Part shown: positions 47,401 through 56,777 of the stretch, one piece after another
Numbering within the stretch: the stretch's first letter is position 1
How the letters are laid out: each line of letters begins with the position of its first letter
DNA from: Amaurobius ferox
Lineage: Eukaryota > Arthropoda > Arachnida > Araneae > Amaurobiidae
Reading direction: 5' to 3'
DNA length: 64,000 nucleotides
Assembly (NCBI GenBank): GCA_951213105.1
Contig: OX578147.1
Span: 126,960,822 to 127,024,821 of the forward strand
Program-made: the position numbers and the translations under genes
The notes under the pieces: generated by a model
The model's input: only the letters and a program-made list of their open reading frames with translations
Database searches by the model: none
Told to the model about the DNA's origin: nothing

Positions 47401-48323
47401 TTCACAAGACCTTAAAATTTAATCAGAAGCCCTGGTTAGAGAAATACATCCAATTTAACACAGAAGAAAGAAAGAAGGCAAAGACTAATTTTGAGAAAGA
47501 CTTTTTTAAATTGCTTAATAACGCTGTGTTTGGAAAAACGATGAAAAATCTTCGAAATCGAGTGAATATTGAACTAGTGAATTCTTCAAAGCGGGCCCTG
47601 AAGGTGGTGGCATCTCCAGCTTTTAGAGCTATCAGGATTTTTAGCGAAGATCTGGTGGGTGTTGAACGTGTAAGGAATTGCATTTTAATGAACCGGCCTA
47701 TATACGTTGGCTTTGCTATCTTGGAGTTATCTAAACTCCTGATGTATGAGTTTCATTATAAACATATTAAAAGCCAATATGGTGAAAAAGCTTCGCTTCT
47801 CTTCACCGATACTGATTCATTGGCTTATGAAATCCAAACTGCTGATATTTATGAAGATATGAACCAGCATAAACACTTGTATGATTTTTCTGACTATCCC
47901 AAGGATCATCCCCTCTTCAGTGAAGACAATAAAAAGCGTATTGGATATTTTAAAGATGAACTGAATTCAACCCCCATTCAAGAGTTTATAGGACTTAGAC
48001 CTAAAATGTACTCTATTCTATCAGCTGCTGGAGAAAAGAAAAGAGCTAAAGGTGTTTCTACACATGTGGTTGCACGGAAAATTACACATAATGACTATAG
48101 ACAATGCCTGTTGAGTGTTAGACCTACCATGGAAGAACAGATTAGAATTGATAGTAGTCATCATAAACTATTCACTGTATGCCAGAACAAGGTGGCTTTG
48201 TCACCCATTGATGACAAAAGATATTTACTCGAGGACGGCATTACAAGTTATGCCTACGGACATTTTAAAATAAAAAAAGGAAAAAAGAGAAAGAAGGAAA
48301 AAAAAAAAAGAAGGAAAAAATAG
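44466..48323 (+). CDS. Family-B DNA polymerase with C2H2 fingers and EndoVII-like module, exon 2 (right arm)
   Basis: Replicative-type DNA polymerase, probably replicating the element itself. Residue numbers are for the spliced product (about 1316 aa). Four C2H2 fingers lie at 33-53, 63-83, 91-111 and 118-139, then Lys/Arg-rich likely nuclear signals. A C2HC-type finger begins at ~435. The 3'-5' exonuclease has ExoI D491-x-E493, ExoII N632-xxxx-D637 and ExoIII Y783-xxx-D787. Between ExoI and ExoII sits a zinc/HNH module (C586-xx-C589, D600-H-N-H603, then H613-xx-C616-N) like T4 endonuclease VII. Polymerase motif A has D883 (DANNLYG), motif B K1046-LLNNAVFG and motif C D1146-T-D1148. The C-terminus is a Lys-rich run. 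All catalytic residues appear intact. The fold matches the viral/organellar PolB (DNA_pol_B_2) group; protein priming is inferred. Confidence 0.92.
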   Translation: MCLSCNKHFSRKDALARHMKIHSDDDALTYRCKVCERAFVRKEDLARHANMHSPVKVFECTQCSIQFTRRDNLKRHLLLHLKDGVKCMHCELIFSKKSDALRHQRIEHGSKKRKAPALASTSNKLPKIAAKKKKGLDVFSVHTLEPTESVERDLMLCFDEIRPQLLKILKDELDAYRSIKWYLIADVQFIRDVANGQQVSSSYFRTDVVTELRDDTPPNNAEEAFSQILKLFEEFVSRGSGWTLQKMRKIDVFCAKYKPLAASSYIPLPTKLAAKKALLNIRNEDEKCLVWCLLAHKYYISREYKPERVSHYKSFENDIKLGDIQYPISVVKIPQIEKLNNIRINVYGYEDEDIFPLHISKREDEDCVNLLLISDEDKQHYTLIRNMSRLLGDITKHNGAQYICYRCLHRYSRDDLLQDHAQYCKEHAPQRIEMPSEDQKYLQFTNKQYQHSIPFIIYADFEALIVKEDTTKPSNIRSYTHRLAIHEPCGYAYVIIGPDGKCLKQATVYRGIDPVNHFLNNLIMEKQYLGEKLRYVKPLRMTKENEVDFERATHCNVCHRELKTDRVRDHNHVTGAYRGALHNACNLNYRQSINIPVVFHNLKNYDSHHIMLSFGKLQDHKIDVIATNIEKYISFKISKKEGPRVCLQFIDSLQFLNASLEKLVSNLDLSKFYILREHFPDIVQQNALIRKGVYPYSYMTSFQKFDENVLPPPSAFHNDIKGEDIKSEDYRHAQTVWDTFNIKNLGEYHDLYVKTDVLLLADVFENFRKICKKNYDLDAAHMMTAPGLAWQASLKMTEQTLELLTDENMLLFIERGIRGGICMISQRRSEANNRYLENYDSSKPDKHIIYLDANNLYGWAMSQPLPYGGFEWISTENLNEFWIMSLKDNTQEGYIFEVDLEYPESLHDYHNEYPLAPERVKIEREMLSPYAERLVQQLHHGHFVSTTKLVPNLHDKKHYIVHYRNLQLYLSLGLRLKKIHKTLKFNQKPWLEKYIQFNTEERKKAKTNFEKDFFKLLNNAVFGKTMKNLRNRVNIELVNSSKRALKVVASPAFRAIRIFSEDLVGVERVRNCILMNRPIYVGFAILELSKLLMYEFHYKHIKSQYGEKASLLFTDTDSLAYEIQTADIYEDMNQHKHLYDFSDYPKDHPLFSEDNKKRIGYFKDELNSTPIQEFIGLRPKMYSILSAAGEKKRAKGVSTHVVARKITHNDYRQCLLSVRPTMEEQIRIDSSHHKLFTVCQNKVALSPIDDKRYLLEDGITSYAYGHFKIKKGKKRKKEKKKRRKK

Positions 48324-48387
48324 GAAAAAAGAAAAAAGAAAGAAATTGTGGCGGTGTATCCTATACACCGGGTGGAGGTGGGACCAC

Positions 48388-48393
48388 AATAAA
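48388..48393 (+). terminator. Poly(A) signal of the right-arm polymerase gene
   Basis: AATAAA about 65 nt after the stop at 48323, with an AT-rich downstream context. The mirrored copy lies inside the frame-shifted tail of the left-arm gene. Confidence 0.5.
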
Positions 48394-48522
48394 AAAAATA
48401 ATATATTTTTCTAACAGCATCTAATTTCTTAAAGAGACATTACTGCATTTAAATTTTGAAATCCAAGACGAAAGGATTGGGGAAACACAACCCTTAAACC
48501 CCCGAGATTCTCGAGATTCCCA

Positions 48523-48713
48523 TACACCCGATTCACGCGATTCTGCTACTTTAAAACATCAATTCATGCGATTCTGCTACTTTAAAACACCAATTCACGC
48601 GATTCTGCTACTTTAAAATACCAATTCACGCGATTCTGCTACTTTAAAACACCAATTCACGCGATTCTACTACTTTAAAACACCGATTCACGCGATTCTG
48701 CTACTTTTAAAAC
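48523..48713 (-). repeat. 31-bp iteron-like repeats, right arm
   Basis: Mirror of 37290-37445, with ATTCACGCGATTCTGCTA and CTTTAAAA units at 31-bp spacing. Confidence 0.85.
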
Positions 48714-49441
48714 GTGTTTTTCTTAGTTTTTACAAGTAAAAAGTATGTTTTTGAAAAAAATCGCAAAATGTCACATTTTTCAAAAAACGCATTTTTGGTA
48801 ACACTTTTGCAAAAACGCACATTTTTTAAAAAAAAATGTAAAAGTGCGAAAACCTATGTTCATTCCCATAGAGAAAACGGCATTTTGAAAAAAAATCGCA
48901 AAATGTCACATTTTTCAAAAAACGCTTTTTTGGTAACACTTTTGCAAAAACGCACATTTTTTTTACAAAAAATACACAAAAGTGCGAAAACCCATGTTAT
49001 TTCCCATAGAGAATTCAAACAATCTAAAAACCACAATTTATTTTAAAAACGTACATTTTTGTTGTTTTTTAACGTTTTTGAAACTTTTTGTGAAAAAACG
49101 CTAAAAGTGACACTTTCTTAAAATTCATGTTATTTCCCATAGAGAAATCCAACAACCCTCAAAATCCAACTTGTTGAAAAAAAAAAAAAAACTTACATTT
49201 ACGAAATTTTGTTACTAAAAAGGAAAAACAATATACGTCATAAACTCCACTCTCTTCTGTGACGTCACCTTATGGAACTGTGCTGCCTCACACCGACTTC
49301 TGAGAACCCCTATGTTAAAGCATGGGACTTTACCACCGCCTCTGTTGATGCACTCATTTTCTGGTCTCGGAGGGTCCCCCATGTTAAAGTATAGGGATTC
49401 ACCGCCTCTGAAGTGCCGCTGAACTCTCCCTAATCCCCTAC

Positions 49442-49845
49442 TCCCATAAATTAAAAATATATATATTAACTGTCGAGGAACATGTTCACTTTTCATATGT
49501 AATATCGTGCGATAAATTGGGTGACATCATTCTCTTGGATCCAGCTCATTCCATTCATGAGAAAAGATACTTACAGTAATACTTTTGTATTTGAACGCCA
49601 ATATTCATTTATCTGCTATATAAGAATAACTTATTTCTCCGTTCATAACGCTTGGCGAGATTTTGACGACGAATTTGGCCGAATGTCACCAACTTGGGGA
49701 CTTTTTCTTAATGTTGTCAAATTAACGAAAATCCCGCCGAGTGGATAAAAATGACGCTAAATCAATTAAAATGACGACCTATTGACGAAAATTCAATATC
49801 TTGGAATGACTATAAATATCTACTATAAGAATAACCTATATATTT
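49442..49845 (+). repeat. Family A copy, right half of the interrupted target
   Basis: Resumes with TCCCATAAATTAAAA exactly where the left half stops (36542) and continues through CATATGTAATATCGTGCGAT to the 20-bp units. It is 3'-truncated by the start of the next family A copy. Confidence 0.8.
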
Positions 49846-49847
49846 TT

Positions 49848-50776
49848 ACTTTCCTTATATACATAATGTATAAGGAAAGTATTGTGACGGGGTCGAAAAT
49901 TCGAATTGAGTTTTCGACGGGAGAGCACGTTTCAAGCATCCCTGATCACGAATCAAACGTTTTTGAAGTGATGTCAGTATGTGTGTGTGTGTGTGTGTGT
50001 CAGTGAGTCTGTGGAGACGATAACTGACGAACGAATGAACCGATTCGAACGAAATTTGGTACAAAAATCACAATCCGTAAACACTGGAAGCCTGTTGTTT
50101 TTATACGCAATCGAATGCTCAGACCCCCCCCCCCCCCCTAAATTTTCGAATGAAATTTTGAAAAAATCGTCAAAAAATCAAAACCACTAATAAAGTTACG
50201 CAAATAGACATTTCTTATGTAATTTTTCATTAGAAAACGATTGGCATAAATTTTAGAATACTACCATGCACCGTTCTCGAGATATTGCACATTTTTCAAA
50301 AATATTCTCAAAAAGTCATATAAAATAAAAAAAAATATTTCCTATTGAGAAACATATTCACTTTTCATATGTAATACCATACGATAAATTGGGTGACATC
50401 ATTTTCGTGGATCTAGCTCGTTCAATTCATGAAAAAAGATACTTTGAGTAATACGTTTGTATTTGAACGCCAATAGTCATTTGTCTGCTGTAAGAATAAC
50501 TTATTTCTTCGTCCATAACGCTTGGCGAGATTTTGGCGACGAATGTGGCGGAATGTTGCCAACATGGCGACTTTTTGAAATGTTGCCAAATTAACGAAAA
50601 TCTCGCCAAATGGATGAAAATGACGCTAAATCAATGAAAATGACGACTAATTGTCGAAAATTCAATATCTTGGAAAGAATATAAGTATCTACTATAAGGA
50701 AAACCTTTTTTTTTACTGTAAAAGTACTAAATTCATTGCATTATATAAGGAAGGTCATGTGTTGCTCACATCAGAT
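49848..50776 (+). repeat. Family A repeat, full-length copy (929 bp)
   Basis: Clean start ACTTTCCTTATATACATAAT and end GTTGCTCACATCAGAT. It includes a 14-15 base C run near 50126 and the CGCCAAATGGATGAAAATGA-type units. Confidence 0.8.
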
Positions 50777-50780
50777 TTTT

Positions 50781-51697
50781 ACTTTCCTTATATACATAAT
50801 GTATAAGGAAAGTATTGTGACGGGGTCGAAAATTCGAATTCGAGTTTTCGACGGAAGAGCACGTTTCAAGCATCCCTGATCACGAATCGAACAGTTTTGA
50901 AGTGATGTCTGTGTGTGTGTGTGTGTGTGTCAGTGTGACTGTGGAGACGATAACTGACGAACGAATGGACCAATTCGAACCAAATTTGGTACAAAAATTA
51001 CAATCCATAAACACTGGAAGTCTATTGTTTTCATACGCAATTGAATGGTCAGAACCCCCCAAAATTTTCGCGTGAAATTTTGAAAAAATCGTCAAAAAAT
51101 CAAAACCTCTAATAAAGTTACGAAAATAGACATTTCTTATGTAATTTTTCATTAGAAAACGATTGACATAAATTTTAGAACGCTAACATGAACGTTCTCG
51201 AGATATTGCACATTTTTCAAAATAATTATTAAAGTTCGTATAAAATAAAAAAAAATATTTCCTATTGAGAAACATATTCACTTTTCATATGTAATACCAT
51301 TCGATAAATTTGGTGACATCATTCTCGTGGATCTAGCTCGTTCCATTCATGAAAAAAGATACTTTGAGTAATACTTTTGTATTTGAACGCCAATAGTCAT
51401 TTATCAGTTGTAAGAATAACTCATTTCTACGACCATAAAGCTTGGGGAGATTTTGGCAACAAATTTGATGGAATGTCGCCAACTTGGCGACTTTTTAAAT
51501 GTTGCTAAATTAACGAAAAACTCGCTAAATGGATAAAAATAACGCTAAATCAATGAAAATGACGACTCATTGACGAAAATTCAATATCTTGGGAAGAATA
51601 TAAATATCTACTATAAAAATAATCTATTTTCTTTTACTGTAAAAGTAGTAAATTCATTGCGTTATATAAGGAAAGTCATGTGCTGCCCACATAAGAT
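50781..51697 (+). repeat. Family A repeat, full-length copy (917 bp), tandem to previous
   Basis: Begins four T's after the previous copy ends. Ends CTGCCCACATAAGAT. Very similar to 19751-20668 and 49848-50776. Confidence 0.8.
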
Positions 51698-51699
51698 TT

Positions 51700-51970
51700 T
51701 TTACTTAATTTTGGACGATGGATAGAATAAATCAACGCCCATTACTGGGTTGGCGATTCTCGGGATATTTTAGTTTTTTTGCATTTTTACTACGCCGCCT
51801 TTGAAAATACGCCCAATTACCAAATGAAAATGAAAATTGAATTAAAAGTGGAAATTCAGTTTAATTTCAAATAATTATGCGTGTTCCTGTAATTAAGCTC
51901 AATTTAGTGAAAATGAATATTAATTTGGGTCTATAGGGAAAGTCATGTGAAACAACACAAATGAGAACTA
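51700..51970 (+). repeat. Family B 3' fragment
   Basis: Shares GGCGATTCTCGGGATATTTTAGTTTTTT-type sequence (about 51752-51780) with 13620-13650, and ends GGGAAAGTCATGTGA. Confidence 0.5.
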
Positions 51971-53984
51971 AATACGCGAATTTGAAAAACGCTGTTCTAG
52001 ATAATTAGATCCGATTGAATGATTGGACAGTGTTCAACGTCACTGGATTTTTCGTCTATCTCGCTTTGTTGTCGAGTTAATTTTTTTAACTTTTAAATTC
52101 TCCACTAAGGGGCGCTACAGTCTCTTCGATTGAGTATGGTCACTTTACAATAGATAACCTAACATGAACATTCATCGATCTTTCTTTACAAAGTTACATG
52201 GTGTTTAAGAACTTCCCTAGCACGCTGTATTCAGTGAAGTCTCCAGGAGTGGATTTGAGCGTCATAACCCCCAGAAACCCATTGAATTTCAATGAAATGA
52301 TATATGAAGAAATGGAAAACGAAATATTTGGTTACCCCCTCCTCCCCCCACCAAGAAAATTTTCCTGGCGATTCTATTGTCTGTATTACAGCAAAGATCA
52401 AATACTTAAATAAATACCTTAAAAGATCAAATACATAAATATATACTATATAATTACAGATCAGAGTCTTATTGATTATAAGCACTTGATATAAATCAAA
52501 TAATGTTTTAAGAAATCATATTTTTAGTTTTTTCCCCCTATTTTAAAATCATCAACTTGAATTTGATTCTGTGAAAGAACGAGAAGTTATTGAGGCATTT
52601 CTTACCTGCAAACTTATATGTCTGAAGTCTGAGTTGGGATTCGAAGACCTGTTTAAAATTTTTAAAATTGCCTTTCTGTTTAAATAATTCAAAGTAAAAT
52701 TGTTTCAGCTTTATTGCTCAATACAAAACGTTATTATTAAAAAAAAAAGCGAAAACAATTAACAATATTTTTACTATAATTATATATTAATTGAAAATTT
52801 TTATTTCAAAATAACAAATGTGGGCATCGTTTGGATTACCAATGCGACGAATTATTTTGATATATTCAGAAAAATTTCTTTCCACTATTAGTATTTATAC
52901 CCACATTAAAGACAATCTTGCACCACAAAACTAAAATGTACGTAGTTTACTGATTAAATGAAATTTTTTGTACGAAATCCTATTAAAATAATATTGGTAG
53001 TTGATTAATATCAGAACCATAAAGTGAGTGAAATTAGTGTTGCGTTAAAATACGAAACTTGCTATTTTCTCGTATAAATTGAACGTACTTTATTTTCATG
53101 AGAATGACATTAATGAACATTGCACAATATTGCACGTGGAAAACCAACCCTTTAAAAGATACTTTACGAGGGGCGATTTCATGGAATTTTTCAGAGTGTC
53201 ATATTGAGACGAAAAGCTGGGAGGGAGCTATCTCGAGGGGGGGGGGGGGATCAATGGAACTCGACGGTAACACTGTTTTCATTTTATACATTTGTTAATA
53301 AATGTATTCTGAAAATGTGCAATATTTCTCTAATCGCCTCTCTAAAAGCGGAGTGTCAATATGTCAAAGCACCCAATACTACGCCGAAGGCTGAAAAAAC
53401 TCATGTGTGAAAACTCGTGCTGAATCCAAATCTGAAATCGGTTTATTAAATGACCCCCTGATGGAGCGGGAGAAATAGCCTCTCAGAGTGTGGCTATTCC
53501 TGCTATTTTTTGTGAAGAGTGCTCTAGAAAAATTAAACCCAGGCCATTTCACGAGCAGAAAAAACTCATGCCAGTTATCTGAATAAATGCTGAATCCAGT
53601 ACAAAACCCCGTTTCATATTTTATTTATTTTTTGAATGAATTGAAATTGATTTATTTTCCGTGGAAACTTATAACGTGGAATAACTTTTCTCAAAATTCG
53701 ACCCGTCGAAAAGTGAATGGTCGACGGCGGTCGATGGCCGGCGGTTCCTGTTTCCCATGCATGGCCGTAGGTGTACATCCTGTGTCCAAATTGTTCAGAA
53801 CGCCAATCACACAATCAGATATTACTGCTGTCCAATAAAAATAAAAAATTACCATTCAGTCAGATGCACACAAGCTTCCATAGCAAATTTGAAAGCTTCG
53901 ATATATCGTTGAGAATAAGTCTCCCACGCAATCAAGTTGATTTAAATCAACGAACCTTCTAAAACGCTGTTAATATCATTTTCA
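51971..53984. other. Intergenic, no gene recognised
   Basis: Repeat-like pieces near 52060-52195 are related to 26860-27035. A G run lies near 53237. Short open frames have no domains. Confidence 0.35.
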
Positions 53985-55094
53985 ATGCATATAAAAGTAA
54001 AATAAATACATTTTTATTTCAACTTCCAAGGGTTGTCGAGATATTAATTAAACATAAAAACTCACAATAAACCTTCTATAGAATTAGCATTATGCAGACG
54101 ATATTTTTCTGCAATTTATTTAAAGAAAAATGCATCATGTTGCTTAGCATCAGAATTAAATATAATGGGTTTATACAGCAAGCGATTTTTATTAAATTTT
54201 GTCCGATTTAAATAATTAAGAACTGCATATAAAAACAATTTTGACTGGATTATATCAATTACGGACTTCAGATTAAAAGATTACGGGAATTATAGATATT
54301 TATAACTTTTCACATAATCTGTTTTATTTTGGCAAAGATTTTCCAAACTCATATATTGGGTTAAGCCAATTGTTGAAACAGAAAAAAAAATGGTACTGGC
54401 ATATATCTTCTAATACCATTTTAACGCTTTCATTTTGGCATATATTGATATATAAATTTGTTTGCAAACGGGACCAAGATGTTTCATTCTTCAGATCTGC
54501 CTTTAAAGAACGCAAATTCTTATAATCAAGATGAGTACACTTTTCTTAAAAGAAATTTCAAGCACTTTTCAAGGACTTTCAAGTACCATGCAATTATTTT
54601 TCAAGGACATCATTTCTTCCATATTATATTGTATGCGTTTCTGGGAGGAAAAATCATAACAAAGTAACATTATTGTTTATTGTTGAAACCGTTGAGGAAA
54701 TTTTTGAGAAAAAACATTATTTAAGAACATTTTAGCGACAGAGTAACTGCAAGGGAAATATCCAGAGAAAGCAGAACTTCTCAGAAAAAACACAATGTGA
54801 ATCTGCAGAACATATTCAACCCTACCTTTTTCAAGCACTCAACCAAGAAAATTGGAATTTTCAAGTACTTTCAAGGCCTTGAAAATGCTAATCTAAACTT
54901 CAAGTACTTTCCCAATTTTCAAGCACTCGTATGTACCCTGCATAATTATTTTTAGAAAAATTAAATTAAACATTTTAATAGAATGCTTTGAATAACAAAT
55001 GTCATTTAGAATACCACAGGAATTTGCGCATAATTGTGAATTTTAAGTTTCTTTTACAGCATGCATTCCGTACGAAAAATGGTTATACTGCTAG
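53985..55094 (+). mobile_element. Helitron-like element, family D, 5'-truncated
   Basis: Matches 57500-58204 and, inverted, 7544-8145. The end is CCGTACGAAAAATGG...ACTGCTAG. An unrelated insert rich in TTTCAAGCACT / TTCAAGTACTTTC lies at about 54530-54950. Confidence 0.5.
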
Positions 55095-55170
55095 TATTAT
55101 CATAAAATGAAATATAAAAATCATATATTATCATGAAATAAAATACAAAATCTTATATTTATGTCACGAT

Positions 55171-55176
55171 TTTATT
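55171..55176 (-). terminator. Poly(A) signal for the SOCS-box gene
   Basis: AATAAA on the minus strand, ~70 nt past the TGA at 55245-55247, in a TGAATAAAATCG context. Confidence 0.5.
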
Positions 55177-55244
55177 CAAAAATACGTAATCTATACATTT
55201 AGGGGTGACATATGTGTCATATATGTGCGTGTTGTTTCAGCCTA

Positions 55245-55698
55245 TCAACGGGCACGTGAAATATACCTTATCAATTTATTTGGAAAATTCAGGCGTTTAA
55301 GACCGGCCGGATACTCCTGGGCCGCCCTTAAAGAATCTCTGATGCTACACCTGCATAAATGCTGCAGGGGTCTGGTGTTGAGGTCGTAGCTGCTTTCAGG
55401 AAACTGTCTTTCAATTTCTGCCCAGATTCTTTGCACGAAGACCTCCAGGTATGTGCTTGGCTCCAGGAATAATTGCAAGCACTCTATGATCTCTGAGAGT
55501 GACAGGTACGGTTCTACTGTTGACTCAAACAAAATGTCCAAGTACTGCGTGTGAGTTCTGGTCGTGCTATATTGCAGAGTCAACTTCTCCCAGGTCAAAG
55601 CCCCCAGACATTCCAAAATTATGAAAAATCTCCTTGTTTTTAGGTCGTAAAAATGGCGCATTTGCTTCAGCAAGGAAAAGACTTTGAGCCTCGTTTTT
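55245..55698 (-). CDS. SOCS-box protein, terminal exon
   Basis: The exon follows an acceptor GTTTTCAG (sense, ending at 55699) and starts with the last base of a split codon. It encodes 150 residues and ends at TGA 55247-55245. The C-terminal ~40 residues carry a SOCS-box pattern (PLQHLCRCSIRDSL, then LNFPNKLIRYIS; the usual box reads as an L-x-x-L-C-R helix followed by a P-rich/L-x-x-Y-L segment). SOCS boxes recruit Elongin B/C and Cullin-5 ubiquitin ligases, so an E3 substrate-receptor role is likely. The preceding ~100 residues are helical-looking and hold no ankyrin or SH2 motif. It joins in phase to the exon at 61218-61822. Confidence 0.75.
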
Positions 55699-56499
55699 CT
55701 GAAAACAAAAAAATACAATTTATAAACAGATTGCAAACTAAGTACAAAATATCTGGAGTATGAGAAGTATATCTTTCAAGACTTTTTGACCGAGGGGGGG
55801 GGGGGATAAAATTTTAAGGAGGCAAGTTTTCTATTTACCATATATAAATATATCTAAATGCTGTGTCACATAAATAGGAAATAGGTTAATATAAAATGCC
55901 TCCGGGAGGGGGGTAAATACTCGTCTTCGGGGGCTTCCCCCCCCTCGGAAGTATGCCTGAAAGAAACAAAGTATGAGTCTCCACACTCGTCTTTTTCATA
56001 CACTCATATTCATACTTGAGGGTGGTTAACACCCTCAAAGTATTTTTAAGTTATTATGTTTTTTACATAATTTTCTTTGCCGAAAAATATTTTCTTTAGT
56101 CCATTAATTAGATCATTAGTCCATCCACTTTTTTCCGCTTCTCCCCAAGAAATGTTTTTGCCCCCCCCCCCCCCCCACCCGAAACGATTATTTAAGTGAC
56201 GCCCCGTTCATGTTTGATTCAATTTGGTTGTATCAAAATCTTCACCAGGATGAACAAACAATATTATTTCAGTTTTGATTCGTGAGTTATTCTTTTGAAA
56301 TATATCGTAAAAATCAATTTTAAAATTTCTTTCGTAAGATGGCAACAGTATTGTGGCTGATGGATGTAGTTGATTTATCTGTGTTAATTCGTATAAACAA
56401 TTTTGATAGCATTAAAAATAACCATAGAGAAATTTAAATTAGCAATTTTCTCCATATTCTGTATTGTGCATGTCATTGGTACAAAAATTATCATTGTTT

Positions 56500-56655
56500 T
56501 CCATGGGAAACAATGCTACGAAAATTCCATGAAAATTCAAATAGTTCGGGTTCTAATTATATGAATTATTGAAAACTACCTAGTACACAGATTTTTTTTT
56601 TTCTGAGAAAAATTTTGTACTATACAAGAGGGCACTTCCAGTAACATATATAATT
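56500..56655. repeat. Duplicated segment (other copy 58590-58740)
   Basis: TAGTTCGGGTTCTAATTATA through AATTTTGTACTATACAAG is shared nearly verbatim by both positions. Confidence 0.7.
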
Positions 56656-56671
56656 TGCAACAGAGGAGAGG

Positions 56672-56743
56672 GGAGGATTGTTGTTGAGACCCAGACCGTC
56701 CGACCTACCAGAAAGGTGTAAGGTAACTGTTTGGACGGCCGGG
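56672..56743 (-). mobile_element. Tiny hairpin retroposon, minus orientation
   Basis: TTGTTGTTGAGACCCAGACC through TTTGGACGGCCGG, closely similar to the complement of 8236-8305. The flanking duplication is weak (GCAACAGA, 8 bp, with extra bases on the left). The paralogous segment at 58740-58780 shows that the left flank GGAGGGG-type sequence pre-existed. Confidence 0.6.
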
Positions 56744-56777
56744 GCAACAGAATACTACATGTGTACTGCATGCATAC

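Larger units (their letters stand above)
36543..49441. mobile_element. 12.9-kb palindromic PolB-encoding mobile element
   Basis: The termini are exact inverted copies (GTAGGGGATTAGGGAGAGTT at the left, its complement at the right). TCCCATAA is duplicated at 36535-36542 and 49442-49449, and the flanking family A repeat is collinear once the insert is removed. The insert is thus one integrated unit. Arms are 36543-42743 and 43220-49441, nearly identical, with a unique spacer between. Each arm encodes the same two-exon family-B DNA polymerase transcribed outward. No integrase, transposase or structural genes are visible. Known relatives by polymerase type are Polintons/adintoviruses and protein-primed linear plasmids, but those Polintons carry an integrase and 6-bp duplications, unlike this one. 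Confidence 0.9.
43220..49441 (-). repeat. Right inverted arm
   Basis: Mirror image of 36543-42743. The innermost ~40 bp are less alike (e.g. around 43249-43262) than the rest, which is almost identical. Confidence 0.9.

Noticed and set aside
37544..48323. CRISPR array or bacterial-type operon in the palindrome region
   Set aside because: The repeats are 31-bp tandem units without unique spacers, and the gene has a spliceosomal intron.
36543..49441. Canonical Polinton/Maverick
   Set aside because: No integrase, packaging ATPase, protease or capsid frames are visible, the duplication is 8 bp and not 6, and the arms are thousands of bases long; only the polymerase type is shared.
55790..55806. 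Long G/C homopolymers (also 16678-16693, 25588-25600, 56160-56176, 58858-58872, 63200-63209) as functional G-quadruplex sites
   Set aside because: Single long runs are more simply slippage-prone homopolymers, and their lengths may be assembly-uncertain.
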